In this document: in pieces, positions 1-13,485 of the stretch
How positions within the stretch are numbered: the first letter of the stretch is position 1
Layout of the letters: every line of letters starts with the position of its first letter
Source: Scylla paramamosain
Taxonomy: Eukaryota > Arthropoda > Malacostraca > Decapoda > Portunidae
NCBI RefSeq assembly: GCF_035594125.1
Contig: NC_087171.1
Span: 17,963,267-18,027,266, forward strand
DNA length: 64,000 nt
Reading direction: 5' to 3'
Notes under the pieces: generated by a model
Told to the model about the DNA's origin: nothing
Seen by the model: the letters and a program-made list of their open reading frames with translations, nothing else
Database searches by the model: none
Position numbers and translations under genes: made by a program

Positions 1-332
1 AAGTTAAAAAACTCCATCAAGAAAAACGAAAGATTAAGTTACTGACAACCCTTCGTTTCATCTCAAGTTTCTTCCTTGGTAACTAAGTAATTGCGTCTCT
101 CCGTCTGCTCACCCGGACACTCCTCTCCCCTCAGTGTTTATGGCGGCGCCGGGATGGTGGCGGGGAGAGGGTGGGAGGGAAAGATGGAGCAGAGGAAGGA
201 CTTTGCCGGCGGGGAAGTGCGAGTGGGGAAGGGGAAAGGAGGGAGTGGAAAAACAACACGTCAAGGAGAGGTTACGTAGAGGTGGACAGGAATGGATGGA
301 AGTGACTGTTTAAAAAGTAATTTGGTGAAGGT

Positions 333-515
333 CATGGTGGTGGTGGTAGTGGTAGTGGTGGTTGTAGTAATGGTAATGGTGCAGGTGGTGGTGGTGATGG
401 TGGTGGTGGTGGTGGTGGTGACAAGGTTACCAGCAATAAGAATAACAAGAACAACAATAAGAACAACATCAAGAACTACTACTACTACTACTATTACTAC
501 TACTACTACTACTAT

Positions 516-564
<49 letters not shown>
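333..564. repeat. Compound trinucleotide array (GGT)n then (ACT)n
   Basis: Interrupted GGT/GTG repeats run 333-422 and ACT repeats 475-564, with an AAC-rich stretch between. The long frames across it are low-complexity artefacts. Confidence 0.9.
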
Positions 565-1172
565 GCAGCAACAACAAACAAACAAACAAAAACACACGGA
601 CTTAAGAACAAAAAACATGAACAACAGCTATGAACAAGGACAAGAAAGAAAGAGAGAAAGAAAAAAACTTTACTGTATACACTTTTTCCATCATTCCATT
701 ACTTCTTTTATTGCACCATCCTTCATCTCCATACAATTTACATACGTCCCTCCTCTTACCTAAACACTAAAACCTCTCCTTCATCTCTTTACTTACATCT
801 ATTTCAAATCCCAATACTCGTATCTCCTTTCCTCTCCCTTGAACCTTCACCCGCATCTTTACATACAAACACACAAGCACTCGAGGCTCTGTGATGCAGC
901 TGTGGCGAGGTGAGGCTGTGGTGCGGAGGTAACAGCTAGAGGGGGAGAGGTGAAGACATTACCTGCAAGACACTGGGGGAAGGAAGATCAACAAATGTAT
1001 ACCGGTGTGTTCATACGCAGTTGGAGTGTTGGGTGGTTATAGTTATAAAATAGTTAGTGCAGGGAGGAGAAATGAAGAAAACGTTGGAGTAGGATGAGGA
1101 GGAGGAGGAGGAAGAGGAAAAGGAGGAGTGAGTGAAGTAACTAAGGTATGTTTAAGGCATGCAGAGGAGATG

Positions 1173-1355
1173 AGTGGAAGGGAAGGGAAGGGAAGGGAAG
1201 GGAAAGGAAGGAAAGGAAAGGAAAGGGAAGGAAAGAGGAAAAACGAAAGAGAAGAAAAGGAAAGGAAGAAAGGAAGGAATGTGGACTTTCTCTTATCTCT
1301 TCCCTTCCTACACACACACACACACACACACACACGACGATGACGACGACGACGA

Positions 1356-1391
<36 letters not shown>

Positions 1392-1456
1392 AGAAGACGA
1401 AGAAGAAGAAGAAGAAGAAGAAGAAGAAGAAGAAGAAGAAGAAGAAGAAGAAGAAA
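1173..1456. repeat. Compound microsatellite: GGGAA, CA, GAC, GAA
   Basis: A purine tract of GGGAA/GGAAA units (1173-1275), CA (about 1311-1335), GAC/ACG (1336-1390) and GAA (1390-1456). Confidence 0.9.
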
Positions 1457-2282
1457 GTAACAAAAATGAAGGAGGGAGAAGAATACTCGCTAAACACGAT
1501 TCATGATGAAATGATAAAGAACTTGTGTGAGAGACGAGGTGAGACTATAAGGAAGGGGAAGGATGGTACAGTGAAGGGGAGGGTGGTGACCGGTGAATCA
1601 AGGTGGGTGTGGTGGTGGTGGTGATAATGGTGGTGGGGGGAGTGATGTGGGGGATATATGGTGGGTGGAGGCACTTGTCTGTAGTGGAATGGGTGGATGG
1701 GTGATGGTGGATCTGATTAGGGAAGGGAGAGAGGAGAGGTGACGTGGGTATAGGTAAGGAGGAGGAAGAGGAGGACGAGAACAAAGAAGAAAATGAAAAA
1801 AGAATACGAAGAAGAAAAAGAAGAAGAAGTGATGATGATGATGATGATGATAATGACAGGAAGCAGGAGGAGAAGAAAAACGAGGTACACAGAATCAGAA
1901 CAAACTGTAACTGATTTCTTAGTCCTCACATACCTGTCTGTGTTCACCATACCACCAAACACACAGTGAGAGAAGAGAAGTACGTGCAGGATACCATACG
2001 CGAAGTCTTCTCCCCGCCAACCCACCCACCCACCCACCAACCGCTCCCTTCAGAATGTAAAGAACAAACACCATACAAAGCGAAGGAAATGGATGGGAGT
2101 TTGTATAGGAACGCGATGAGAACTACCACCACCACCACCATCACCGTTGCTAAATAATCGGCAATAATCTCAGAAAAGTGACGTTTAATTCGATCACCCA
2201 AGCGAGTTTAATTGCAATCCGCTACCACAACGGATATGATCGTCGTGGATTGCAGCCCACATATTTACCCAAGAGGATGGAG

Positions 2283-2360
2283 ATAAGGAGGAGGAGGAGG
2301 AGGAGGAGGAGGAGGAGGAGGAGGTGCCATACGTACCAACTGGCAAAGGGAAGAATGGAC

Positions 2361-2446
<86 letters not shown>

Positions 2447-2559
2447 ACTGGAGGTGTAAAGAAAAAAGGAAGAGAACAACAACAAGAACAACAACAACAA
2501 CAACAATAACAACAACAATAACAACAATAACAACAACAACAACAACAACAACAACAACG
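2283..2559. repeat. Compound microsatellite: GGA, GA, ACA
   Basis: GGA repeats end near 2321, an uninterrupted GA run covers 2363-2444, and ACA repeats cover about 2477-2559. Confidence 0.9.
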
Positions 2560-3250
2560 AAGAGAACAACCATTCATCATTATCACCATAAGTAGCAAGG
2601 GTAAGAAGGGCGAAGCGGACGAGAAGGACTAAAAATGGACGAAGAAAACGAGAAGGAAGCCGTGAAGGAGGAGGAGGAGGAGGAGGGGGAGGAGGAGGAG
2701 AAGTGGAAAATCTGAAGTCCAAGCAATGTAGGGGGAGGGAGGAGAGAGGAAAGTCCCTGAGCAGTGCCTAACCTCCCGATGACACAGCCACATTTGGGAG
2801 GCAACAGAGGTAGGCAGTCCCTTGGTGGCCTTGGGAGACGAGGAGGCCACTGTTCATAAATCGTCGGCCTATGGAGGGTTGGGGTCACAAACACCACCAC
2901 CACCACCACCACCACTAATGAAGTCGACTTTCAGCAGAGACGTGTAGTGGAAAAGTAAGAACGTAACGAACGAAAAACAAATGAAGGAACCAGGAAGGAG
3001 GATGGCAATGGGAGAGAGGGGCAAAGGAAAAAAAGAAAAAAAAGAGAGAAAGAAATAAAGAGAGAGGATATTGTTGAAGTATAGTCGTGTATAATAGTAT
3101 TCTTATTATTGAAGTATATTTTCTGCCTCCATGCATGCCTCCTCAACCGTGACGGGTCCCCATCACCCTGACACTTGCCCAGCTCTGCCGTTCCCTGATG
3201 TGCCTGACCCTTCCCGGCGCGTGCCTGACGACGTACTCGTACAGCACATC

Positions 3251-3252
<2 letters not shown>

Positions 3253-3297
<45 letters not shown>
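3253..3297. repeat. (CA)n microsatellite
   Basis: Uninterrupted CA run. Confidence 0.9.
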
Positions 3298-3298
<1 letters not shown>

Positions 3299-3365
3299 CA
3301 CACATTTTTCAAGATTTTATATGTTTTTATATGTTGAAATTCCAAGATAGATTTTTTCTTAACGT

Positions 3366-3368
<3 letters not shown>

Positions 3369-3442
<74 letters not shown>

Positions 3443-3485
3443 GAACGTTTAATGAGGTAAATCAGTAAATTCATCAGATAATATA

Positions 3486-3553
<68 letters not shown>
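3369..3553. repeat. Facing (TC)n and (AG)n tracts
   Basis: TC covers 3369-3439 and AG covers 3489-3553, with 49 bp of unique sequence between. Because the two are complementary they form a long inverted repeat. Confidence 0.9.
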
Positions 3554-3556
<3 letters not shown>

Positions 3557-4000
3557 TTGGCACCTTGAAATCCTCAGGTCGTAACTACCTAACTACGTCA
3601 TCTCCTTGTAACCTCACACACTTCCTTCACACCTGAGACAGTAATTACAGTGAGGAGGAGGAGGAGGAGGAGGAGGAGGAAGAGGAGGAAGCGTTTTTAT
3701 AATCTCTGACCTGTCTGTTCCATCACAAAGAATTATTATACTGTGAGTGTTTTTTTTTTTAACTTTCTCCTCCTCCTCCTCCTCCTCCTTCTTCTTTTGT
3801 CCTCCTTATCATCATCACCATCTTTCCTTTTGTGGATGAAACTTAAAACGAAAAGGCCTCAATCATTTTACTACTGCTACTTCTACTACTACTACTACTA
3901 CTACTACTACTAATACTAAATACTAATACTAATACTAATACTGAGAAGAAAAGAGGATAATGATGATAATAATAACAATAACATCAACAACATTAAGAGC

Positions 4001-4008
4001 GTGTGTGT

Positions 4009-4068
<60 letters not shown>

Positions 4069-4077
4069 TGTGTGTGT
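4001..4077. repeat. (GT)n microsatellite
   Basis: A GT run with two interruptions. Short GGA (3651-3690) and ACT (3873-3911) tracts precede it. Confidence 0.9.
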
Positions 4078-5169
4078 TCATGTCCTGTTCAAAGCGTGCA
4101 GCATAGCCTTGCATAGAGCATGAGTGGGCGTGGGCGTGGGTGTGGCAGCGAGAGAGAGGAAGAGGACAACTCTAAATGATCACCCTGTCCCTGGAAACAC
4201 ACAGTACCTATATTTATGATGTCCCCTTCACCTCGAGGGCTGCCACACTGCGAGCAGGAGAGAGAGGAGGAACAAAGGTGTGTTTGTACGACAGCGCGCA
4301 GGAAATGTACTGAAGGTTAGTCCCGGGCTTACAAGATTCTTCACCTTGCCATTACCTGTACTTAGGAAAATATATGCATTCGGTCTGTGGGTGGCAGGGT
4401 GGGTGGGTTACACTTCTGACTGACGCCTTCCTCCTAACCTCCAATCTCTCTCCTGGCTTGAAAAAAAAAAAAAAAGGGTGATGATAATATTTTTTCAACT
4501 TTTTTCTTATCGGATTTCAAAAAAAGTAATCAACCATGTGATTTTTTTTTTTTTTTTTACTTTATTGGCCTCAAAACTGTTCCCCCCAAAAATAAATAAG
4601 ATCAGAACCTAAGTACGTTTGTTTCGAGGGTACATATTTGTGAAAACTACAAAGAATAACCTGTCTGAGAGTTACATTAAGCGATGTGACAGGCGTGAAG
4701 AATTGTTTAGTGACACACATTACGTTTTCCTTTTCAATCACTAGCCACACTCTGCCGCCATGCAAGGGTGAGAGGGATTCCACAACATTTTTGCCAACAC
4801 AGTGTTTTAAAACAGTACACCTCACCCACGCAATGACATGAAAGCTCCCCATTGAAGCTCCCCATGAAGAGTGAAGTCAGAACGTGTAACCAAGAGGAGA
4901 TAATACAGTAGACGTGGTACCTGAACCATTATAGACACGCTGAATGCAACCAGAATGCAAGATACGCCACATCCAAATTAATTAAATGACTAGGTTTTTT
5001 TTTTATTATTATTATTTACCTATATTTTCAGGTCAAGGAAATGAGAAATGTATGAGTTCATCAGTAAAAAAAAGAAAAACCATTCTGATTAATATACTGA
5101 TTTCTTTTTTTTTCTACTTTCATATCGATTATTCAAATATTTCCACTTCAATCATAACAACCGAGTCTT

Positions 5170-5432
5170 TCTCCTTAACTCAGAGCTCCTTCCTGGTAAA
5201 TCCAACCTCATTCTTCGCATTACCTTCAGACTCCTCCCTCGTAAACTCAACATCCTCCCTCTTAGTGGCACATTCCTTCCTCTAACTCCAATCCTTTCCT
5301 CCTCCTTCCATCCTCCTTTTAACCCCATCCTCCTTCCTCTTAATTCTAACCTCCCTCCTTCCTCGTAACTTCAACCTCTTTCCTTCATCTTAATTCCAGT
5401 CTCTTTCGTTCCTTCCTCTCTCTCAATTCCAA
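5170..5432. repeat. Degenerate minisatellite, about 25-30-bp unit
   Basis: Repeated CTCCTTCCTCTTAACTCCAA-like units with many substitutions. On the plus strand it is almost free of G. Confidence 0.5.
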
Positions 5433-5550
5433 CCACGCAACTCGCACCGTCAAGATCTAATAACTCCAGATAGCACAGTATTTGGTAAGCGTGGCTGGTG
5501 CAGGAGAATGTTACATACATAGAAGTGTGAAGGAAAGCCATAAGTCTAGT

Positions 5551-5583
<33 letters not shown>

Positions 5584-6020
5584 AGTGAAGACTAGTATGG
5601 CGAAGGGCGTCTGGAATAGAGAGAGAAAAAAAAAAGAGGAAGAAATGTGAAATAAATAGACAGCACGGTTTGGCGTCAATAAATGCAAATAACTGTGTTC
5701 GTTGTGATTGGTGTGACGTGGGTGCGAAATTAGGGACCTCGTGTAAGTCGCCGGGTAGGGAGGTGCGTGTATTATTAAGGGGCTTATTGAGTACGTGGGA
5801 GTAAAGTTATGGGGCTGATAATGGGGTGTGGAGCATAGACCGTGCTGGCTGTGGAAGACGAGACGCTGCAGAAGGATTACATAAGAAGATATTACACAGA
5901 ATACTTGCTACGTAGACTAACGCTGATTTACGAGTGCTAGTAGATGAAAAGTGGGTAGTAAAAGTTGATATTAAGGGGAATTAAAGTTAACTGGTAAAGC
6001 TGCTTAGTATATGAAGGGGA

Positions 6021-6272
6021 GTTTGTGTGAAAGGGAGTTTTGTAACGTACATAGAATACGAGGTTAGAGTAACTGAAGAAATGTGTAACAAAGACGATAA
6101 CAGGAAAATTGGGAAGAACAGTTAGCAGAGAAAAGACAATTTAGGAATTTGTACGAAAGGAAGACTTATAACGTACATAGAATACGAACGTAGAGTAACT
6201 GAAGAACCGTGTAACAAAGACGATAAGAGGAAAAGTGGAAAATAAAAACAGGTATTAGAGAAAAGACAATTT
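6021..6272. repeat. 126-bp tandem duplication
   Basis: Copies start at about 6021 and 6147. Both contain TAACGTACATAGAATACGA, GTAACAAAGACGATAA and AGAGAAAAGACAATTT, with scattered differences. Confidence 0.85.
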
Positions 6273-6455
6273 GAAAGGCTCCTTATTATATATCAATATA
6301 AGTTTAAATGCGTAACAAAAATTATATACTGCAATAGAAGACCCGTGTATCAAAAACTACTATTCTGTTAAAGGACATGATGCGTGACAGGCAAATATGA
6401 GTATAGGATAAAATGTCAACAAAACATGTAAAGTTATATAAAAGGATACTAACAG

Positions 6456-6457
<2 letters not shown>

Positions 6458-6541
<84 letters not shown>
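6458..6541. repeat. (CT)n microsatellite
   Basis: Uninterrupted CT run of 84 bp. Confidence 0.95.
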
Positions 6542-6542
<1 letters not shown>

Positions 6543-7239
6543 GCCCTTAGCCCATATCAAACATCCCATTTGCCCTGAAGAACCTCGTCGTGTGGAATAC
6601 TGTAGCACCTATTCTGAGACTTGTAAGGGTGAATGTTCCTTGCAGATTTGAGTGAAAGGGAAAAGATTTACTTGATAATCTAACCTTTGGCTTTAACGAC
6701 GAGGTAATATTAGGCGATACGCAAGTGTAAAAGCGATAATAGTGACGTCTTTTCCTCCCCTTTTTTTTCCGGAGCATGATGATAAAGGGGGCATGTCAGA
6801 TGTGGTGAGAAAAACGTAGACGATGATGTTTTGGTGATGGCAAAGTCCACTGAAATAAGTACACCATTTAGTATGCGCATCAGCCAGTGGCAAAGTTTCG
6901 AGTGTTCTCAGGTGGTAAAGTTACTTCGACATTGTGGTTGAAAATGGTCTAACAATAAATCGCACGCTAGATTAACAGAGCCATGGGAAGACTTTAAGAT
7001 TTTTGACCAGTGAGCACCAAAGACACAGAAGCAACAAATCACTGAGGTTCCGAGAAAAAAAAAAAAAAAAAAGAATAGCAGAGAACAAAACTAAGTAACT
7101 CTGATTTCGTAGAAGCCATGACAACGTAAATTTCTTGATTTGGAATGCAACTAAAAAAAAAAAAAAAATTGGAATATTTCTCAAAGGCAAGTACTACTAA
7201 CTCAAGCAGGTGACTGATCAAAATGCGGCCATCTTGTAC

Positions 7240-7341
<102 letters not shown>

Positions 7342-7493
7342 CTATTCTCTCTTTAAGGATGCGTACACAAAGAAAGCAGGTTCATGACTGTGAAATGAAT
7401 CAAAGAATGAATGAACGAACAGACGAATATATCAACGTGCATTACATCTAACAACACGTCCCAGGGTGGCCTTCGAGTCTGGACAGCCTGCTC

Positions 7494-7560
7494 ACCTGCC
7501 TGCCTGCCTCCTTACCTGCCTACCTGCCTGCCTGCCTGCCTGCCTGTCTGCCTGTCTGTG
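7494..7560. repeat. (CCTG)n tetranucleotide array
   Basis: CCTG units with CTTA and TCTG variants. Confidence 0.8.
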
Positions 7561-7915
7561 AGCCTTCCCTCCTGCGTCCCTGCCTGTGGTCTATTCTCTC
7601 CACGCACCTCACGTCCCAAAGGCGGAGGTGTTGTGGCCGTAATGAAGCAGTTCCATATAAATTAAGACATCCGCTCCGCCCACAGCAGAGGAGCAGCTTT
7701 TCATCCTCTTATCCTGACCGTCGGCGCTCCTTGCCTCGTGAGCCTCGGCCTGTGTTGCAGGGTGGCTCCTCATTCTGCGTTGTTCAGGAGGGTGGAGGCT
7801 AAAGAGATCCCGCCTCGTAAAGTCCGACCCACACACTGACTAGTTATCATATCCACCGCCACTAAGATGTTGCTCGCCGTCTGTCTGTCTGTTTGTTTTG
7901 TCTGATGGTGCGTCT

Positions 7916-7918
<3 letters not shown>

Positions 7919-7989
<71 letters not shown>

Positions 7990-8128
7990 ATGGAGCCATT
8001 GCCTTAACACTATATATATTTTTCTACGCATTTGCATTTCAGGCTATGAATATACCTTTAATATTTCGTAGTGACGGTATAGATTTTAGTCTGCATATAT
8101 TTTCACAAGATTCCACTATTATTATCCT

Positions 8129-8198
<70 letters not shown>
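7919..8198. repeat. Two (CT)n tracts
   Basis: CT runs at 7919-7987 and 8131-8198 separated by 143 bp of unique AT-rich sequence. Confidence 0.9.
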
Positions 8199-8200
<2 letters not shown>

Positions 8201-8727
8201 GTACCCGCAATCTTACACATCTAGTTTAATTTCGTTTAGGGATGTAACATTTGGTCATCGTTCATTCTGTGCTTGCTCATCAACGTGGAGGAAAAACACT
8301 CTCACAGTAGAATGCGCTTAGTCTTTCCTTTATTTTACTTTGGTTATTATTCTTTTTTTTCTGGGAATTAATTAAGATCACTTTCCCCGGCGTGTTAGTT
8401 CGTGCTCCGCCTTCAAACGTTTTACAGCAAGTGGTAACAGTGAATATTGCTCGAGTTATTGTAAAACCAGCGCAGACACACACTCGCACACAATGACACT
8501 CCAGAACTAAACTCACCATGTTTCTGATACTTTTCCTATACAACTTTTTCTGTAAGGTCAGCAAGTAGATTATCTTATGTTGTGAATGTAGTTTCCTACA
8601 CACACACACACACAAGACACTGTTGTTGTGGTGTACAAGTTTTTAATAAGAGCACAAGAGACAGATGTGAGAGATTTATGTCCGCTGCGACCTTTGGCCC
8701 TAACGTGCAGAGGACACCGCGCAAAAT

Positions 8728-9000
8728 GTAACAAGAGATGAAGAGACGAGAATGTGTAAAAATTCGGGTTGGCAAAGACAGCAATACACATCAGTGGGAT
8801 ACATTACCAGAATAAATGATGGGTGTGCAAATATGAATTAAGAACAAAGATATATACGAATTTGTAACAAGGGAAGAGGAGACAAGAATGTGGGGAAACA
8901 CTGGTTGGCAAGGACGGCAATATACACCAGTGGGCATACATTACCAGAGGAGGTGGTGTATGTACAAATATGAATTAAGAAAGAAACGTATGAGAGTTTG
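8728..9000. repeat. 136-bp tandem duplication
   Basis: Copies start at 8728 and 8864 with GTAACAAG. Both carry GGTTGGCAA, CAGTGGG, ATACATTACCAGA and CAAATATGAATTAAGAA. Confidence 0.85.
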
Positions 9001-9671
9001 TATGAAGAAGACAGGACATTGCGAGCTTTGTAACATTACGAATGCACACTCGCCCCGCTAAAGAAAAGACGAATTACATCTTAATAAGACAGAACCAGGA
9101 GCAGAAAGGACGATCTTCATTTAATCTTGGCCACACACACATTTGAGGCAGAAAACACGTTGCCTCGCCCACCAGACTGTCGTGTTTCATTTGACAGTCT
9201 TTCTCTTTGAACGAGGCTGGCCCTTAACAATCAGTTGGTCCTTAGGCCTCCCTATTATTACCTCCCTCTCTCCCTTTCTCCCTCCTCCCTCTGCCCTCCG
9301 CAAGACACAGAAGGGACGCGGGACCTCTCACCACTCCCCCGCTGACAACATCAATTATACCTTCCCGCTGCGCCGCTTGTTCGACAGGTAATGCTGAGGT
9401 TTCATTTACGAGCGTCAGAGAATAACAAACAGAAATACAATAACACAGGCGTTCGTCTTAGTATCGTTGACTTTCTTTCCTATACTTCAGTTTTCTCAAG
9501 CATTTTTCTCCTTTTTAATCCTCCCGTTCCTCTTCCCACGGTCTCCTCTCGTCTTACCTTCATTATTTTTTCTCCTATACTTTAGTTTCTTTACGGATTT
9601 TTCTCCTTTTTAAACCTCCCATGCCTCTTCCCACTTTCTACTGTGCATATATATATTCTCAAATGTTTCAA

Positions 9672-9836
9672 CCTTCACTACTCTGAGCAATCTCTAGTGG
9701 AAGTTTCAAGAGTGTTTTCATGATTCTGGATAATTTAGCAAAGACGCAGCATTGTCAAAGGGAAAAACACTCACGAGAACCCGACTAATGAGCAGTATGG
9801 CCTTTGAAACAAGCCCTAATGGGAGCCCGGAGCGTT
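9672..9836 (-). repeat. Dispersed 200-bp repeat, copy A
   Basis: Its reverse complement shares GGGCTCCCATT, TTTCAAAGGCCA, CGGGTTCTC, GTGTTTTTCC and AGAATCATGAAAACACTC, in order, with copies at 12.1, 15.2 and 21.8 kb. Confidence 0.6.
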
Positions 9837-10343
9837 GAGGAATATAGACTCTATGTATTCAATTTAAAGCATCGTTACCTAATCTTTCGAGACCTAAAGC
9901 AAAGAATAATCCCCGCGTTTTTTGTCCTACGACCGTCTGTTTTCTGTTCCCCAATCTTTCGAGAGCTAGAAACAGCGTAAAGAATTATTGATCCCTGCCT
10001 TCTACGCCCCACAAGTGTCCATTCTCTGTTCTCCGTCAGCCCGTAGCTCACACCCAGACCGGAACACCACGAAGATGCCCAAACACAAGGCGGTGTTCGC
10101 AGATGCTCGCCCCCCACGATGCTCCCGACCGCAGCCACTCACCACGCCGCTAACCGACCCTGATTTATGAGTCTCCCGCCACACACACCGTCCCACCGTC
10201 CTCCGTGGTCCTCCTTGTCCTCCTGTCCTTCCCTCTTCTACCCTTCCATCCTTTCTGTAACTCTTCCGGATTCCGCCTTGTCTTTTCGTTTCTTCTCCCA
10301 CTATTCCGGGTTTTTCTTATCTCCCCCTCGTGTTAATCGTAAG

Positions 10344-10348
<5 letters not shown>

Positions 10349-10422
<74 letters not shown>
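10349..10422. repeat. (CT)n microsatellite
   Basis: Uninterrupted run. Confidence 0.95.
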
Positions 10423-10426
<4 letters not shown>

Positions 10427-11533
10427 CCGTGCAGTCTCAAGGCCGTTAAATGATTAAAGTGAAAATAAAATACTGTCAAGATTTTTATTTTCGATGCATA
10501 TGAAAGAAAACAAATGGAAGAATAGAAAATAAATACATTTAAAATCGTATAGTTTAAACTTTAGAGGAACAAAAATAATGGAAAGATTAATAAATAGAAA
10601 ATTATGCAATGTTACAGAACAAAACAAATAGAAAGAAAGGAGAAAGAATTATGCCATAAACTACGTAGCTCAGAAACAAGAAAACTAACGAAAAACAGGA
10701 AAAAAAAAAGAGAAAAAACACGTTTATAATCAAGCAGTTCCTTACTTTCATACTATTACTAGTATCACTAACACCGTACTTGGTCTGGAGCAATGTAATT
10801 AAATCAAACAGTGTAGGTAGAAGTTAAATATCAGTTCCCGTATGAAAAAAAAAAAAAACCAGCTTAACAACACAAAGGAAGACAGTGCATTAGGAAAACA
10901 ATCAGCGGTGGATCTTCCGTGTTATTTATGGAGCCACACGGTACAGGTGCATCTTTTGTATGGCTCGGCAAGGCAGTGAGTGGACAAGGCCGTTGGTCCG
11001 CTATCCCTCGTGATACGATCGTAACTACTCCAATTCAAATGCAAAATGCAGCCCCCGCCGAGCAATTAGCCTCTGCCCTGTGCAAGTTAAGGCAAGGCAG
11101 GGCAAGGCAACCAGCAGTGAGTGCCCCGCGGCGGAGGGACACCACCTCTGTTCCTACGTAGCACCACTATGCATATGCGTCTCTGGGACCGCATTCGCAA
11201 ACACTTCAGCGCCTCATCTCGACCAAGGCTGTTTCTCACCCTTCATCCTGACTACGTTGTTAGGACTTTCAAACGTGTCTTCATGTTTCCAGTGATCAGA
11301 CGACACGGATTTCCCATTGTCGCGGGGAAAATACAGAGGAAAACGTGACCTTATAATAATTTATGTTGCCTTGGAAACAGTTGGTGTGAGAGAACAGAGG
11401 TTTTCAAAATACGTGTCTTTACTCCTCCTCCATCCACCACCACAGCACACGACACCACGACACCCACGCTATTCTGCCCGAGAGACCTTCCAGGGACATG
11501 AAATCAGCCAGCCTCGGTTAAGTTAGCTTAGGT

Positions 11534-11534
<1 letters not shown>

Positions 11535-11611
<77 letters not shown>
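11535..11611. repeat. (AG)n microsatellite
   Basis: Uninterrupted run, preceded by a short TTAGG-like stretch. Confidence 0.95.
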
Positions 11612-11612
<1 letters not shown>

Positions 11613-12125
11613 GAAGTGTGAATGGCAAGTGAATGGATGATAGAAGGTGACACGTGACAGGTCTTCCCAGCCAGCTCGTTGTCTCCCCGCTGCCATCTGC
11701 CCTCCACTGCCCAATCAAGCCCCCGTCCTCACCCTACACGTCCCCGGTGGTTAATTGCGGTGGTCTTGCTCATTAGGACTGGTGGTCGTTACCTCAAGTG
11801 GCTCCCCTCGGGTCAGACTCCCTCGTGAGACAACCACCATTATGGAAATGACGCGAGATTAGAGGGGATATTAGTGTCTCCTTTTTCACGTCTTCTTTCA
11901 TCGCTTATGTGGGTTTAATGTCCACGTGGCCGCTCAGGCGTAAGATTAAGATGTTAGTGGTATTCTTCCGCGTATTTTCTTCATTCTTGGGGTGTTTGCG
12001 TGTTGCGTCTCTGGCCCGTAATCAGAAACGCTTTGGGTTTGAACGCACCTGTTATCTGTTCATGACTGCAAGATAACCCCCAACTTCACAACATTCCAAC
12101 CCTCCCTCCCTTCCTCCCCCTGTCC

Positions 12126-12350
12126 CTAGTACGTATTCAGAAACGCTTTGCTCTCTCACCGTGACTGTTTTCAAACCCCCACAGAGATGATTAAGCGGAT
12201 TCTCAAGACCGTTTCTCTTTTTAATCCTGTAGAAATCTAGTTAATCTGTGACTAGAATCATAAAAAGACCCTTAAAGTACCGTGTAACTTCATCATAGAG
12301 CCTTTTGAAAGTGGTGGAGGTGCGGCGTGGAAGTATTTCAAAATATGGTC
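12126..12350 (+). repeat. Dispersed 200-bp repeat, copy B
   Basis: Begins TATTCAGAAACGCTTTGCTC, then CACAGAGATGATTAAGC, GTAGAAATCTAGTTAATC, GACTAGAATCATAAAAAG and GTGGAGGTGCGGCGTGG. A partial start (CAGAAACGCTTTG) also occurs at about 12020. Confidence 0.65.
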
Positions 12351-12750
12351 CCCTGTAGCACCACACCGCAGCCAAGACGCTCACAAACAAACCCAGTAGG
12401 ACGGGCCTTCTAACCCCTCTCCCCTGACACATCTGATCCTACGCAGTGCTAAGATGGCAATAAGAGATAGGAGGTAGCCGGCGAGCGCTTTACCTGTGCG
12501 GGATCCTGCAGGAGTCACGCAGATTTATCGGACCACCTCGTTAGGATGACAGGTGCTTTATCATCCATACCTCTACCCCTCTCCCTCTCTCCCTCCCTCT
12601 CCCTCTTTCATATGTGGGTACAGTACGTAAGCAAATGCCATGACGTCGTTTTCTATACGTATGGGGTTCCTTATTTATTATTTCTCTATTTATTTTTTCC
12701 AAGTATATTGTACACACTAGAGTAGGAAAGGGATAGTGATTTTAGTTAGT

Positions 12751-12752
<2 letters not shown>

Positions 12753-12803
<51 letters not shown>
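12753..12803. repeat. (TG)n microsatellite
   Basis: Uninterrupted TG run. A CA-rich block with TACACA interruptions follows at 12850-12883. Confidence 0.9.
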
Positions 12804-12807
<4 letters not shown>

Positions 12808-13307
12808 GCGTCATACCATGTAAGATCACGTTATAGCACCGTTTGTATCACACACACACATACACACACACATACACACACACTTTAATCTTCTGATCTT
12901 CGGCTCCTCCTCTTTCACCACCACCACCTCTCCCTCCCCGCTTTCCCCGCAGAAAGTAGGGTGAGATGAAGGAGGCAGGTAGTGGAGGCGGCAAAGCTCG
13001 ATAATCCAACACTGACATACGACACAACCGGCCATTAATTAAAACGAGATAGCAGCGGTGGCGGTGGCGGCGGCGGCGGCGGAGGCTGCTGGATGGTCAC
13101 ACGTGGATGGTCAACTCACGCTATCGAAGCCACCCGTGAATGGCTGAGTCGTAAATCACACCGCTGCCTGATGCATGGCGCTGTTGGCTGCACAGCTGGC
13201 ACGGGATGTGGAATATACGAAGAAGGCACCACTGAGATTTTACGTGGCAGGTTTTGAAATGTATGTCGTATGTTTTTTTTTTTTTTTATTATAGTTTGGG
13301 TTTGATT

Positions 13308-13485
13308 AGGTTTAATTAGGTAAAGTTTTTGCGTACTGTCCTCAAGATATTTTTTTTTAATCCATAATGTATTACAGAAGGATAAAGTGTTAGGTCACGT
13401 TAGGTTAGGTTTTTGCGTACTGTCTTTTTTTTTTGTCACCTAAACAAATTATTTTTAATCCATGACGTGTTACAGAGGGATCGAG
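13308..13485. repeat. Diverged tandem duplication, 84-98 bp
   Basis: GTTTTTGCGTACTGTC occurs at 13325 and 13409. TTTTTAATCCAT and GTTACAGAGGGAT versus ATTACAGAAGGAT follow each, with an insertion in copy 2. Confidence 0.7.

Noticed and set aside
1148..1624. Long open frames of poly-Asp/Glu/Lys and similar across 0.3-3.5 kb
   Set aside because: They are translations of microsatellites, open on several frames and both strands at once, with no unique coding sequence.
9143..9392. ORF ending at a donor-like CGACAG|GTAATG
   Set aside because: No protein similarity recognised, and the carried phase and content do not fit the BMP9/10 exon that would follow.
13040..13250. GGC-repeat frame encoding poly-Gly then about 50 residues
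   Set aside because: Short, preceded by a stop, no splice sites or similarity seen; more likely a GC-rich repeat.
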